Assembly (NCBI GenBank): GCA_900539945.1
Contig: UQDV01000007.1
Location: 19,856-83,855, forward strand
Direction of reading: 5' to 3'
Origin: an uncultured Faecalibacterium sp.
Lineage (GTDB): Bacteria > Bacillota > Clostridia > Oscillospirales > Ruminococcaceae
Length of the DNA stretch: 64,000 bases
Shown here: piece after piece, positions 31,147 to 41,504 of the stretch
How positions within the stretch are numbered: the first letter of the stretch is position 1
How the letters are laid out: each line of letters starts with the position of its first letter
The notes under the pieces: generated by a model
Databases searched by the model: none
What the model saw: the letters and a program-made list of their open reading frames with translations, nothing else
Told to the model about the DNA's origin: nothing
Program-made: the position numbers and the translations under genes

Positions 31147-32661
31147 TTAGCCGTTGATGATGTTGGGGGTAGCGTTCTTCAGCACGACGTCATGGCTACC
31201 GCCCTCCACGATGGAGGTAGAGGACACGACGGTCAGCTTGGCCTTCTGCTGCAGCTCGGGGATGGACAGAGCGCCGCAGTTGCACATGGTGCTCTTGACC
31301 TTGTACAGGGTGGTCTGCACGCCGTCGGCCAGCGGGCCGGCGTACGGGACGTAGCTGTCCACGCCTTCCTCAAAGCTCAGCTTGGTGGAGCCGCCCAGAT
31401 CGTAGCGCTGCCAGTTGCGGGCACGGTTGGAGCCTTCGCCCCAATACTCCTTCATATACTGGCCATTGATGCGCACCTTGTTCGTGGGGCTCTCGTCGAA
31501 GCGGGCGAAGTAGCGGCCCAGCATGACGAAGTCGGCACCCATGGCCAGTGCCAGGGTGATGTGGTAGTCGTGGACGATGCCGCCGTCGGAGCAGATGGGC
31601 ACATAGATGCCGGTCTCCTTGAAGTACTCGTCACGAGCCTTGGCCACCTCGATGACTGCGGTAGCCTGGCCGCGGCCGATGCCCTTGGTCTCGCGGGTGA
31701 TGCAGATGGAACCGCCGCCGATGCCGATCTTCACGAAGTCGGCACCCTGCTCGGCCAGGAAGCGGAAGCCCTCGGCATCCACCACGTTGCCGGCACCCAC
31801 CTTCACCTTGTCGCCATAGTGCTCGCGGATCCAGCCGATGGTGCGGGCCTGCCACTCGGAGTAGCCCTCGGAAGAGTCGATGCACAGCACGTCCACACCG
31901 GCCTCCACCAGAGCGGGCACACGCTCAGCGTAGTCACGGGTGTTGATACCGGCACCCACCACATAGCTCTTGTTCTTGTCCAGCAGCTCGTTGGCGTTCT
32001 TCTTGTGGGAGTCGTAGTCCTTGCGGAACACCATATACTTCAGGTTGCCCTCAGCGTCCACCAGCGGCAGAGTGTTGATCTTGTTGTCCCAGATGATGTT
32101 GTTGCAGTCATGCAGGGAGGTGTTCTCCGGGGCAGTGACCAGCTTTTCCAGCGGGGTCATGAAGGTGGTAACGGGAGCGTCATCCGGGGTGTGGTTGACG
32201 CGGTAGTCGCGGGAGGCCACGATGCCCAGCAGCTTGCCGTTGGGGGTGCCGTCAGCGGTGACCGCGATGGTGGAGTGGCCGGTGCGGGCCTTGAGCTCCA
32301 GCACATCGTGCAGGGTAGCGGTGGGGGCCAGATTGGAGTCGGACACGACATAGCCGGCCTTGTAGCTCTTGACGCGGCGCACCATGGCAGCCTCGTTCTC
32401 GATGCTCTGGGAGCCATAGATGAAGGAGACGCCGCCCTGACGAGCCAGTGCAATGGCCAGCTTATCGCCGGAGACCGACTGCATGATGGCGCTGATCATG
32501 GGAATGTTCATTTCCAACGGGCACTCTTCCTGACCCTTGCGGTACTTGACCAGCGGGGTCTTGAGGCTGACAGCAGTGGGAACATTTTCCGCAGAGGAAT
32601 AGCCGGGCACCAGCAGATACTCGCCAAAGGTGCGGGAGGGTTCTTCATAGAAATAAGCCAT
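31147..32661 (-). CDS. guaB: IMP dehydrogenase
   Basis: A 504-residue IMP dehydrogenase oxidising IMP to XMP with NAD+, the step before guaA. The barrel starts with DVMNIP-like [16 protein letters not shown], two CBS domains occupy about residues 95-220, and the catalytic loop is [15 protein letters not shown] with the nucleophilic Cys. The usual form is GIGPGSICTTR, and the region after it also differs from the common type, so this belongs to a divergent IMPDH branch. [27 protein letters not shown] and the flap are clear. ATG 32661 has AAGGAG 7 nt upstream. A 483-bp non-coding leader region precedes it. Confidence 0.93.
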   Translation of the reverse strand: MAYFYEEPSRTFGEYLLVPGYSSAENVPTAVSLKTPLVKYRKGQEECPLEMNIPMISAIMQSVSGDKLAIALARQGGVSFIYGSQSIENEAAMVRRVKSYKAGYVVSDSNLAPTATLHDVLELKARTGHSTIAVTADGTPNGKLLGIVASRDYRVNHTPDDAPVTTFMTPLEKLVTAPENTSLHDCNNIIWDNKINTLPLVDAEGNLKYMVFRKDYDSHKKNANELLDKNKSYVVGAGINTRDYAERVPALVEAGVDVLCIDSSEGYSEWQARTIGWIREHYGDKVKVGAGNVVDAEGFRFLAEQGADFVKIGIGGGSICITRETKGIGRGQATAVIEVAKARDEYFKETGIYVPICSDGGIVHDYHITLALAMGADFVMLGRYFARFDESPTNKVRINGQYMKEYWGEGSNRARNWQRYDLGGSTKLSFEEGVDSYVPYAGPLADGVQTTLYKVKSTMCNCGALSIPELQQKAKLTVVSSTSIVEGGSHDVVLKNATPNIING

Positions 32662-32886
32662 AGTCAAACTCCTTTTCTCTTATCGCAGCATGAAGCATTC
32701 TACAACAAAATCATTCATGTTTGAGCCATCTAAATTGATTGTATATACTTTACCACACTCGGCCTCAGAATACAAACCCCTGCCGCGCCAAACTTTGAAA
32801 CTGTCCTTTGGAGAAAAACAGGCAAAATGCCCACCAAAACCGCGCAAGGTCATACTTTTTGACGATTCCGGCGGTTTTCGGCATGC

Positions 32887-33068
32887 AAAAAAGCTCGTCC
32901 GGGTCACGGACGAGCTTTTTTGCACACGAAGCGGGACATCGCCTGTGCGGCACACGGAGCACAGACTGTGAAGGAGTTCCAGTCGGAGGAGGAGGCCCGG
33001 TGCCCGATATCCCAAAAACAAGAAGAAAAAGATTTCACACACAGCCAGGGGATCTCGGCCCTTGCTGT
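32887..33068 (-). ncRNA. Candidate non-coding RNA or transcribed guaB leader
   Basis: A consensus promoter (33075-33103) and a perfect intrinsic terminator (32887-32921, 15-bp stem with GGTCA loop and T-run) bracket about 180 nt with no credible ORF. Stretches CTGTGTG (5' part) and CGCACAG (3' part), as well as GGG and CCC, could pair into a long irregular stem with a C-rich internal bubble. It could be a stand-alone small RNA (6S-like size) or an attenuated leader of guaB. Nothing else is visible in 32662-33144. Confidence 0.4.
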
Positions 33069-33074
33069 AACCAT

Positions 33075-33103
33075 ATTGTAACTCTTTTGATACTATTTTG
33101 CAA
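33075..33103 (-). promoter_or_regulatory. Promoter of the candidate RNA upstream of guaB
   Basis: Minus strand: TTGCAA (33103-33098), 17-bp spacer, TACAAT (33080-33075), about 410 bp upstream of guaB and 42 bp downstream of the thioesterase stop. Confidence 0.7.
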
Positions 33104-33144
33104 TAGGGTTTTGTCATTTTTCTGTAACTTATTTTGTGAACTTT

Positions 33145-33870
33145 TTATGACCCGATCTTCAGATAGCACTCAAAGCTGGTGCGGCCGTCGTGGCGGCCCT
33201 GCACATACCACCCCTCTTCCGAGGGTGCATACAGCAGTTCCACCGTGTCCCCCATGGGGATCTCCCAGTGGTAGTTCACGGCGGCAAAGGTCACCGGGCC
33301 CGCCTGCAGCACCTCCGGCGGCAGGGCGTCGCAGGCAAGATCCAGATAATAGGCGTTGTTGATGTGGCCGTTCAGGTCGCACAGCGAATAGCTGGCCCTG
33401 CGCTCCCCTGCCGACGTCAGCTCTTTGCACCGGTGGGTGTGCAGGGACAGCTCCCCTTCCACCGTCTCATTCCAGAAATTTTCCACGGTCCAGTTCGGTT
33501 CCCGCATGATGTGGCCGCTGGTCCGATCCACCAGGATCCAGCGGCAGTCCACCGTGGCCACCAGCTTCCCGGCGGCATCCGTGACCGTAGTGATGCGCTT
33601 GATGGCACCCCGGCGGCTGTGCTCGGCGCGGGTGGTCAGGGTGAGCGCCTCGGTGCGGCGGGGCACCCGCACAAACTGCAGGGCCTGCTTGCCCACCAGA
33701 AACGCCACGTTGTGGTCCTGGAAAAACTTGTCATCCATGCCAAAGGCACGGGCGTGGTCGGCAGATACCTGCTCCACATAGCGCAGCAGGGCGCTGGGCT
33801 TGAGCAGGCTGCGGAAGTCCGCATCCGCATTGAGCACCGTTGCGGTCTCGGTGTAAAAATTGGGCTCCAT
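33145..33870 (-). CDS. Acyl-ACP thioesterase-like double hotdog protein
   Basis: A 241-residue protein with two hotdog halves. The N-terminal half carries SLLKPSALLRYVEQVSADHA, and the C-terminal half carries LCDLNGHINNAYYLD, with Asp165, Asn167 and His169 as the presumed catalytic residues, as in bacterial FatA/FatB-like thioesterases. It would release fatty acids from acyl carrier protein. No signal peptide. Monocistronic; downstream lies the orphan RNA promoter rather than a terminator of its own. Confidence 0.9.
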   Translation of the reverse strand: MEPNFYTETATVLNADADFRSLLKPSALLRYVEQVSADHARAFGMDDKFFQDHNVAFLVGKQALQFVRVPRRTEALTLTTRAEHSRRGAIKRITTVTDAAGKLVATVDCRWILVDRTSGHIMREPNWTVENFWNETVEGELSLHTHRCKELTSAGERRASYSLCDLNGHINNAYYLDLACDALPPEVLQAGPVTFAAVNYHWEIPMGDTVELLYAPSEEGWYVQGRHDGRTSFECYLKIGS

Positions 33871-33904
33871 AATGTTCCTTTCCCATCCAAAATGATTTCA
33901 AAAA

Positions 33905-33957
33905 GGCCCCGCTCTCTCCATCGTCTGCGGCAGCAGCAGATCCGAGAGGGCGGGGCC
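33905..33957 (-). terminator. pot operon terminator
   Basis: On the minus strand GGCCCCGCCCTCTC pairs with GAGAGAGCGGGGCC around a branched loop, then TTTTT. It starts 7 bp past the potD stop. Confidence 0.85.
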
Positions 33958-33963
33958 GTCTGT

Positions 33964-35196
33964 TTAATACTGGTTGCGGCTCTTTTTGCGCAGTTTGCGC
34001 CAGATGTTGAAGCAGGCCAGCGCCACCATGGCGGCCAGCAGCGACAGGAACAGCAGGCTGCTGCCGCCCTCGTCGTAGCTCTTCATCTCGCTCCACTTTA
34101 CGTCCAGCTCGCTGTTCACGTCATCGCTCAGAGCGGTGAACACCCGTTCCTTCGCGGCAAGTTCTTCCGGCGGATAAGCGATCTCGCTGTCGCGCAGGTC
34201 CTCGTCCAGTACCTCCCGCACCGACTCCATAGGAGTGGTGTAGCCGATGTACTCGGCGTTTGCCTTGCCGATGTCCGTCTCACACATGAAGTTGATGAAC
34301 ATTTCGGCGGCTTCCTGGTGCTCACTCGTGGCGGGGATGGCCATGCAGTCCACCGACAGCACACTGCCCTCCTCCGGGAACACCCAGGCAAGGTCGGGGT
34401 TATCGTCGATCATGGTGATGGCGTCGCCGGAGTAGTACACGCCGATGGCTGCCTCACCGCCGATCATCTTATCAAAGATCTCATCCATGACGTAGGCCTG
34501 CACCAGCGGCTTTTGAGCCTTGAGCTCTTTCACCACCTCGTCCACTTCTTCCGTGGACTGGGGGTTGATGTCATGGCCGCTCTTGAAGGCCGCAATGGCG
34601 TAGGCGTCGCGGCTGTTGTTGAACATCAGGATGTTGCCGGCATACTGTTCATCCCACAGGTCCGCCCAGCTGGTGGGTGCCTTGTCCACCATCGTGGTGT
34701 TGTAGATGATGCCGGTGGTGCACAGCATGTAGGGCACCGTATAGGCGTTCTGGGGGTCGTAATCCGGGTTGCGGTATTCCGCGTCGATCTTCTGGAAGTT
34801 GGGGATGTTGTCGTAGTTGAGGGGCTTGAGCATCCCTTCTGCGATCATCTTGGCCACCATGTAATCCGACGGGATCACCACATCGTAGTCCGCCGCACCG
34901 GATTTCAGCTTGGCGTACATGGACTCGTTGGAATCGAAGGTGGTGTAGTTCACCTTGATGCCGGTCAGGTCCTCAAAGGCGGACACCACGTCCAGGCTGT
35001 CGTCCGAGCCGTTGGAGATGTACTCGCCCCAGTTGTAGACGTTCAGAGTCATGTTCTGGCCCTTGAAGCGGGTCCAGTCGTAATCGCCGGACACCGAAAC
35101 GTCCTCATTCACCTCAATGGTGTCTGCCGCAAAGGCCGGCAGCGTGCAGCACACCGCCAGCGCCAGCGTGAGCAGCAGAACGGCAAAACGTTTCAT
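33964..35196 (-). CDS. potD: Spermidine/putrescine-binding protein with a C-terminal membrane anchor
   Basis: A 410-residue PotD-type binding protein. The N-terminal signal peptide ends near PAFAAD. NVYNWGEYISNG, SDYMVAKMI and EEGSVLSVDCMAIPA are typical of the polyamine-binding fold. Unusually the C-terminus has a hydrophobic segment (LLFLSLLAAMVALACFNIW) followed by RKLRKKSRNQY, a probable membrane anchor, replacing the N-terminal lipobox used in most Firmicutes. Its ATG overlaps the potC stop as TGATG. Last gene of potABCD. Confidence 0.93.
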   Translation of the reverse strand: MKRFAVLLLTLALAVCCTLPAFAADTIEVNEDVSVSGDYDWTRFKGQNMTLNVYNWGEYISNGSDDSLDVVSAFEDLTGIKVNYTTFDSNESMYAKLKSGAADYDVVIPSDYMVAKMIAEGMLKPLNYDNIPNFQKIDAEYRNPDYDPQNAYTVPYMLCTTGIIYNTTMVDKAPTSWADLWDEQYAGNILMFNNSRDAYAIAAFKSGHDINPQSTEEVDEVVKELKAQKPLVQAYVMDEIFDKMIGGEAAIGVYYSGDAITMIDDNPDLAWVFPEEGSVLSVDCMAIPATSEHQEAAEMFINFMCETDIGKANAEYIGYTTPMESVREVLDEDLRDSEIAYPPEELAAKERVFTALSDDVNSELDVKWSEMKSYDEGGSSLLFLSLLAAMVALACFNIWRKLRKKSRNQY

Positions 35197-36041
35197 CACA
35201 CGCCCTCCCCTCTCAGCGCCTTCTGGTCGCGGCGGTAGCTGCGGCTTTCCATGGCGTTGGAAACCAGAATGATGCACAGGATCACCACGAACATGATGGT
35301 GGACAGTGCGTAGATCTCCGGGCTGACCTTCTTGCGGGTCATGGAGTAGATGGCGATGGGCAGCGTTTCCACGGTGCCGCAGTTGAAGTAGGAGATCATG
35401 AAATCGTCGATGGAGTAGGTCAGGCAGATCAGGAAGGCCGACAGGATAGCCGGGCTGATCTCCGGCAGGATGACCTTGAAGAAGGCCTGCTTGGGGTTGC
35501 AGCCCAGATCCAGAGCCGCCTCATACAGCTTGATGTCCAGCTGCTTGAGCTTGGGGCTCACGTTGAAGATGACATACGGCACATTGAAGGCAATGTGGGC
35601 GATGAGCAGCGTCGGGAAGCCCATGATGGTGTCCGGCAGCCAGGAGACGCCCTCGGCAAAGCGCTGGTAAGCCACGAACAGCAGCATGAGCGAAATGCCG
35701 GTGATGATCTCCGGGTTGACCACCGGGATGTAGGTGATGTTGGTCACCAGCAGGCGGCTGCGGCGGCTCATGGACGCGATGCCCAGGCTGGCCGCCGTGC
35801 CCAGCACTGTGGCGATGACGGCGGACAGCAGTGCCACCTCAATGGACACCCACAGTGCATGCAGGATGGACGAATTGTGGAACAGGCTGCTGTACCACTT
35901 TAAGGTAAAGCCGGTGAACAGCGAATAGCCCTTGCTCTGGTTGAAGCTGAACACGATCATGTAGGCAATGGGCAGATACATGAAGCAGAAGAACAGGATG
36001 ACGTAGGCACGCTGCATCAGGCGGAGATGTTTTGTTTTCAT
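35196..36041 (-). CDS. potC: Spermidine/putrescine ABC transporter permease PotC
   Basis: A 281-residue permease with about six membrane segments, the first at YVILFFCFMYLPIAYMIVFSF. The EAA loop reads LYEAALDLGCNPKQAFFKVILPEI and contacts the ATPase. It overlaps potB (TGATG at 36041) and potD by one base each, so the genes are translationally coupled. Confidence 0.95.
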   Translation of the reverse strand: MKTKHLRLMQRAYVILFFCFMYLPIAYMIVFSFNQSKGYSLFTGFTLKWYSSLFHNSSILHALWVSIEVALLSAVIATVLGTAASLGIASMSRRSRLLVTNITYIPVVNPEIITGISLMLLFVAYQRFAEGVSWLPDTIMGFPTLLIAHIAFNVPYVIFNVSPKLKQLDIKLYEAALDLGCNPKQAFFKVILPEISPAILSAFLICLTYSIDDFMISYFNCGTVETLPIAIYSMTRKKVSPEIYALSTIMFVVILCIILVSNAMESRSYRRDQKALRGEGV

Positions 36042-36856
36042 CAGGACACACCCTCCATCTCGTCCTCGTCAAAGCTGGACGTAAAGCTCATGCACAGCAG
36101 CACGATGATCATCAGCACAAGGCTCATGGCAGAGCCCACGTTCAGGTTGTAGCTGTTGCCAAGGAACTGCATTTCGATCAGGTCGCCGATCAGCAGGTTG
36201 GAACCGCCGCCCAGCATCCGGCTGATGACGAAGGTGGACACTGCCGGCACAAATACCATGGTGATGCCGGTGCTGATGCCGGGCACGCTCATGGGGATGA
36301 GCACCCGCAGCAGGGTCTTGGTGGTGTTGGCCCCCAGGTCCTGGGCTGCCTCCACAAGGCTCTGGTCGATCTTGGTCATGCTGGTGTACAGCGGCAGGAT
36401 CATATAGGGCACATAGTTGTACACCATGCCCAGCACCACAGCGCCGGAGGTGTTCAGCATAGTATAGGGTCCCAGGCCGAAGAAGCCCAGAATGGCATTC
36501 ACCGGGCCGTTCACGCTGAGCAGGCCCATCCATGCGTAGGTGCGCAGCAGAAAGTTCATCCACATGGGCAGCATCACCAGCATGAGCATGATGTGCTGCT
36601 TGTTCACCCGCAGGCGGGACAGAAAATAGCCGATGGGGAACGCCAGCACCAGGCAGATGACCGTGGCGATGAGGGCCAGCAGCAGGCTGCGGGCAAACAC
36701 CGAACCGTAACCGCTGATGGAAGCCAGATTTTCCATGGTGAACGCGCCGTTGCCATCGGTAAAGGCGTAATACACCACAATGAGCAGCGGCACCACCGTG
36801 AACAGGGTCATCCATACAAAGTACGGATAGGCCAGTTTCTTGTCATAAATCTTCAT
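36041..36856 (-). CDS. potB: Spermidine/putrescine ABC transporter permease PotB
   Basis: A 271-residue permease, first membrane segment FVWMTLFTVVPLLIVVYYAF. The EAA loop is LVEAAQDLGANTTKTLLRVLIP. It forms the channel with PotC. It lies 6 bp after potA and overlaps potC by one base. Confidence 0.95.
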   Translation of the reverse strand: MKIYDKKLAYPYFVWMTLFTVVPLLIVVYYAFTDGNGAFTMENLASISGYGSVFARSLLLALIATVICLVLAFPIGYFLSRLRVNKQHIMLMLVMLPMWMNFLLRTYAWMGLLSVNGPVNAILGFFGLGPYTMLNTSGAVVLGMVYNYVPYMILPLYTSMTKIDQSLVEAAQDLGANTTKTLLRVLIPMSVPGISTGITMVFVPAVSTFVISRMLGGGSNLLIGDLIEMQFLGNSYNLNVGSAMSLVLMIIVLLCMSFTSSFDEDEMEGVS

Positions 36857-36862
36857 GGCGCA

Positions 36863-37909
<1,047 letters not shown>

Positions 37910-38053
37910 TTTTTACAATATCCTCCTTATAACTCAGATACGAAAAAAGACAGGGCCTGTGCCCCATCCTTCTCCCGCATCAGGGTGACCCAGCCCTGCA
38001 CAACATCCATGACGACCGTAATATTGCGCAGTTATTCTGCCCTGTCATGGCTT

Positions 38054-38082
38054 ATCATAAACAATCCGGGGGCAAATGTCAA
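38054..38082 (-). promoter_or_regulatory. pot operon promoter
   Basis: Minus strand: TTGACA (38082-38077), 17-bp spacer, TATGAT (38059-38054). Confidence 0.8.
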
Positions 38083-38123
38083 TCACTCTGTCGAGGTTTG
38101 CCGAAACTTTACAGAGACCATAA

Positions 38124-38166
38124 AAAAAGTCCTGCGCCGCAGCGGTTTTTTTCGCCGGGCGCAGGA
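38124..38166 (-). terminator. Terminator of the Gld-type ABC operon
   Basis: TCCTGCGCC (38130-38138) pairs with GGCGCAGGA (38158-38166); an A-tract at 38123-38129 gives a 7-T run on the minus strand. Confidence 0.85.
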
Positions 38167-38185
38167 TGGATCTTTTTTCAGGTTC

Positions 38186-39166
38186 TCAGGCAGTTTTCAG
38201 CTGCTGGGCCGTCAGCGTGACAGCCTGTACGATGCTGCCGTCCACTGCATAGATGGAATCATCGCCTTCCACCATCAGGTAATACCCATCGGTGCCGCTG
38301 GCATAGGTGAGGGTCTTTGTTCCGTCGGCCGTGGTCACCTGTACCACGGCCAACGGGGCATCAAAGCCGCAGGCCGCCGGGTCCGCGCCATCGGCGGGGG
38401 TGATCTGACCGGACACATAGCTGCTCAGGGCCGAGAGCATGCTCTGCACCTTGTCCTGATCCAGGTCCGTGTCGGCATCTCCGGCAAAGCGCCACACCGT
38501 CTCGTAGGGAGCCGAATCCGCTTCGTCTCCGTCCCCTGCCAGCTCGGAACCGGCAGTCAGCGAGACTTTTTCCCCGCTGGCCAGCGTATACGCCACCTGC
38601 TCCACATCCGACGCGGCAAAGCCCGCCGGGCTGAAGCTGCCGAACAGCCCGGCCTTATCGCAGGCAAAGCAGGCCGTCCGGCTGGCGTCCACGGTATACA
38701 GGGCGGTGTCTCCGTCCTTCTGCACATAGCGGTCGCCGGTGACGGTGTTGCTGCTGCCAAAGGTCAGGGTGGTGGTCTGCCCGGCCGCCGTGACTGTTAC
38801 AGTCAACTCCGGCGCGTCAAGGCCGTAGTCCTCCCCGGCCTGCGCGTCCAGCTGCCGCTTTGCATGGAGGGACGAAAGCGCTGTGACCATGGTATTGCAG
38901 GCGCTCTCGTCCAGATGGTAGTCCGGGTCCTCCGCCAGCGTCCAGCTGCCGTCCGCATCGTCCAGCGTGAGGGTCTGCCCGTTGTAGGTGTAGGTGATGC
39001 GGCTCAGGTCAGCGGTAGAGAAAGAGCACAGCGGGATGGTACCATCGGCCGCCGCACTGGAAGCGGCTTTCTCTGCGGCAGTGCTGCGGTTCAGGGCCCA
39101 GAGCGCCAGCCCCAGCACTGCGATCACCGCCGCAAGCACCGCAAGGGTGCGTCGTTTTGCGTTCAT
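38186..39166 (-). CDS. DUF4340-like protein of the Gld-type ABC system
   Basis: A 326-residue protein with one N-terminal membrane helix (LAVLAAVIAVLGLALWAL) and a long extracellular Thr/Ala/Asp-rich part. Repeated units of the type ITYTYNGQTLTLDDADGSWTLAEDP fit DUF4340 proteins, which accompany Gldg-type ABC exporters. The start MNAKRRTL at 39166 follows GGAGGCTGCC by a suitable distance. Last gene of a four-gene operon, 10 bp after the Gldg gene. Function of the system in Firmicutes is not known. Confidence 0.85.
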   Translation of the reverse strand: MNAKRRTLAVLAAVIAVLGLALWALNRSTAAEKAASSAAADGTIPLCSFSTADLSRITYTYNGQTLTLDDADGSWTLAEDPDYHLDESACNTMVTALSSLHAKRQLDAQAGEDYGLDAPELTVTVTAAGQTTTLTFGSSNTVTGDRYVQKDGDTALYTVDASRTACFACDKAGLFGSFSPAGFAASDVEQVAYTLASGEKVSLTAGSELAGDGDEADSAPYETVWRFAGDADTDLDQDKVQSMLSALSSYVSGQITPADGADPAACGFDAPLAVVQVTTADGTKTLTYASGTDGYYLMVEGDDSIYAVDGSIVQAVTLTAQQLKTA

Positions 39167-39176
39167 GGCAGCCTCC

Positions 39177-40613
39177 TTATCGACGGCGGCGCAGCAGCAC
39201 CACCACGGCACCGGCTACGAGCACGGCGGCAGGCAGGACGAACACGAACACTAACCCCAGGGTCGTGGCCTGCGAAGCTGCCACCGTGATAGGCTCGGCT
39301 TCCAGCGCCTTGGTGTCGATGAGCAGGCCGCTGTCATCCCCGGCCAGCGAAACGGCGCAGCCCTGCAGGAAGGTGCGGTTGCCGGGAATGGACTGATACA
39401 CCTGTTCGTTGTCCACATTCGGGCAGCCGATCCAGATCACTTCCGCCCCGGTGTTGTCGTTGCATGCCCAGGCGGCCAGTGTAAAGGGGCCGTCGGTGTC
39501 GCCGCTCTCCTTTTCGGTGGTTGCGGCGTTGTTGACGTCCTGCTTGCTGTAGGACTGCTCCGAGGTGTTGAGCAGGGGTTCCGCGGTCACATCCTCCGTC
39601 TCGGTCAGCACAAGACCCTGTGCCACCGAGAGCATCACATGGGTGTCCTTGTTCACGCCGTTCAGGGCCGCGCTCTCCTCCGTGGCGCCGTAATCCGGGA
39701 ACAGGGAGTACGGGTAGCCGTACAGCGAATGGCCGGAATCACCTTCCACCACGATGCCCGGCTCCCGCGACAGGCCGAACTCTGCCATCAGGGCGTCCAG
39801 ATTGGGGGTCTCGTCGTAGATGTTGGTGGTCAGCAGCATCTTGCCGCCCTCGTTCAGGTAATTCTGCAGCATGGACACCTCGTCTACCAGCCCATCATCC
39901 GACGCAAGATCCGACGTGGGTGCGTTGATGATCAGCAGGCTGCAGTCCTCCGGGATCTCGCTGGTCAGCAGGTCCAGCGGCTGCAGGGTGATGTTCTGGG
40001 CGTTCAGCGCCTCGGTGAGGGAGCTGGTCAGGGCCTGTTCCCCATGGTTCGTGGTATAGTAGGCCACCTGGGCGTCGCCGCTGGTGAGTTTATAGATGGC
40101 GGCTGTGATCTGCTTCTCGCCGCCAAAGGTCACATTGGCACTGCCGGTGGTGTAATAGTCGGAGTAGTCATACTCGTACAGATCGGCGGCATCCAGCACC
40201 ACGCTGTCCTTCCCGCTGGTCACGATCAGGCTTCCGGTGGATGCATTTTCGGCCCCGTACTGCGCCGCAAAGGTCGGGTAAAGGGTCGGGTCCTTCTGCT
40301 CCCAATGGATATGGCTGCTTTTGGCGGCGTAATGGTCCAACAGCTTCGTGATGATGGCATCTTCGCTGCCCGTCTCGCACAGATAATAAATGGTCACATC
40401 CTGCTGCAGGCTCTGCGCAAGCTGCACCGAGCTGTCGCCCAGGGTGTACATTTTGGCCTCCGAAAGGTCAAACTCCGTGTATTTGGACGGAAGTGCCCGC
40501 ACCACCAGATTGACCAGCACCGCCAGCAGGATGGCAGCCGCCAGAATGGCGGTGGAGTACATCCCACTGCGGAATACCTTGCCGTTGACCGGCCGGTTCT
40601 TTCTGTTTTTCAT
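39177..40613 (-). CDS. GldG-family ABC transport auxiliary protein
   Basis: A 478-residue protein with a membrane helix at about residues 20-42 and another at the C-terminus followed by RRRR. The middle carries the ABC_transp_aux fold (LLIINAPTSDLASDD, LQNYLNEGGKMLLTTN). In gliding Bacteroidetes the related GldG joins GldA and GldF, but in Clostridia no gliding is known. 15 bp separate it from the permease gene. Confidence 0.88.
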   Translation of the reverse strand: MKNRKNRPVNGKVFRSGMYSTAILAAAILLAVLVNLVVRALPSKYTEFDLSEAKMYTLGDSSVQLAQSLQQDVTIYYLCETGSEDAIITKLLDHYAAKSSHIHWEQKDPTLYPTFAAQYGAENASTGSLIVTSGKDSVVLDAADLYEYDYSDYYTTGSANVTFGGEKQITAAIYKLTSGDAQVAYYTTNHGEQALTSSLTEALNAQNITLQPLDLLTSEIPEDCSLLIINAPTSDLASDDGLVDEVSMLQNYLNEGGKMLLTTNIYDETPNLDALMAEFGLSREPGIVVEGDSGHSLYGYPYSLFPDYGATEESAALNGVNKDTHVMLSVAQGLVLTETEDVTAEPLLNTSEQSYSKQDVNNAATTEKESGDTDGPFTLAAWACNDNTGAEVIWIGCPNVDNEQVYQSIPGNRTFLQGCAVSLAGDDSGLLIDTKALEAEPITVAASQATTLGLVFVFVLPAAVLVAGAVVVLLRRRR

Positions 40614-40628
40614 TGTTGTGCCCTCCCT

Positions 40629-41501
40629 TCAGTTCCAGCGGCGTTTTTCCAGTTCCTGCACGGTAAAGAACAGGAACAGCACCGTCACGGTGAGATAGTA
40701 CACCAGTGTGGGGATGGAAAAATTGCTGTTGACGAATTCCTCAAAGGGAGCAAACAGGCACAGTGCGCTCAGCACGGCGCTGAAGCCCTCGGTCAGCCAG
40801 CTGCTGCGCAGCAGGAACAACACCGTGAGCGCCGCACAGCACCCGGCAAAGGTCAAACACCCCAGCGTGAAGCTGCGGCTGCGCAGGCCCGCCACCACAC
40901 TGAGCACCGCGGCCAGTGCGGTGAACAATGCCAGCGCCACGGCACTGCCGGTGGTGAACATCCTGCGCAGGCTGGGCATCAGATAGACCAGCAGCAGCGC
41001 CGCCGCTCCGGCCACCGCCGCGATGATCTGGTTTTCGGTCAGGCTGGACAGGAACACCCCGATGGCAATGGCGGCGCAGCCCAGCAGATAGTAGCACAGC
41101 AGCGCCGCAAAATTGGCCAGCGTACTGGCAGCGGTCGCTCCCAGTGCCCACAGGGTCAGGATCATGACTGCGTCCACCACGCAGGGCAGCGCAAACACCA
41201 CGCACAGGGCAAAGAACTTGCCCAGCACGATGCCCGTCACCGGCACCGGACTGGTGAGCAAGAGCTGGTCGGTGCGGGTGCGGCGTTCCTCCGCAAAGGA
41301 ACGCATGGTCAGCACCGGAAAATAGAACAGCAGCATAAAAATGGTGTTGTACAGCGTATAGTAGCCAAAATCCGGCAGGCCGTAGCCCAGGTTCAGCGCC
41401 ACAAAATAGATGGCCGATGCCACCAGCAGAAAGGCGGTGAGTACATAGCCGATCATTCCATGGAAGCAGCTGCGGACTTCCCGTTTGAAAATTGCGAACA
41501 T
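40629..41501 (-). CDS. ABC-2 type permease (GldF/NosY-like)
   Basis: A 290-residue permease with about six helices. It begins MFAIFKREVRSCFHGMIGYVLTAFLL, and EERRTRTDQLLLTSPVPVTGIVLGKF is the conserved coupling region of GldF-type permeases. Its ribosome site AAAGGAG lies inside the last codons of the ATPase gene, so translation is coupled. Confidence 0.92.
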   Translation of the reverse strand: MFAIFKREVRSCFHGMIGYVLTAFLLVASAIYFVALNLGYGLPDFGYYTLYNTIFMLLFYFPVLTMRSFAEERRTRTDQLLLTSPVPVTGIVLGKFFALCVVFALPCVVDAVMILTLWALGATAASTLANFAALLCYYLLGCAAIAIGVFLSSLTENQIIAAVAGAAALLLVYLMPSLRRMFTTGSAVALALFTALAAVLSVVAGLRSRSFTLGCLTFAGCCAALTVLFLLRSSWLTEGFSAVLSALCLFAPFEEFVNSNFSIPTLVYYLTVTVLFLFFTVQELEKRRWN

Positions 41502-41504
41502 CGG

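Noticed and set aside
32662..33144. Classical purine (guanine/adenine) riboswitch upstream of guaB
   Set aside because: The conserved loop sequences and three-way junction pattern were not found in this region, so only an unclassified leader or small RNA is claimed.
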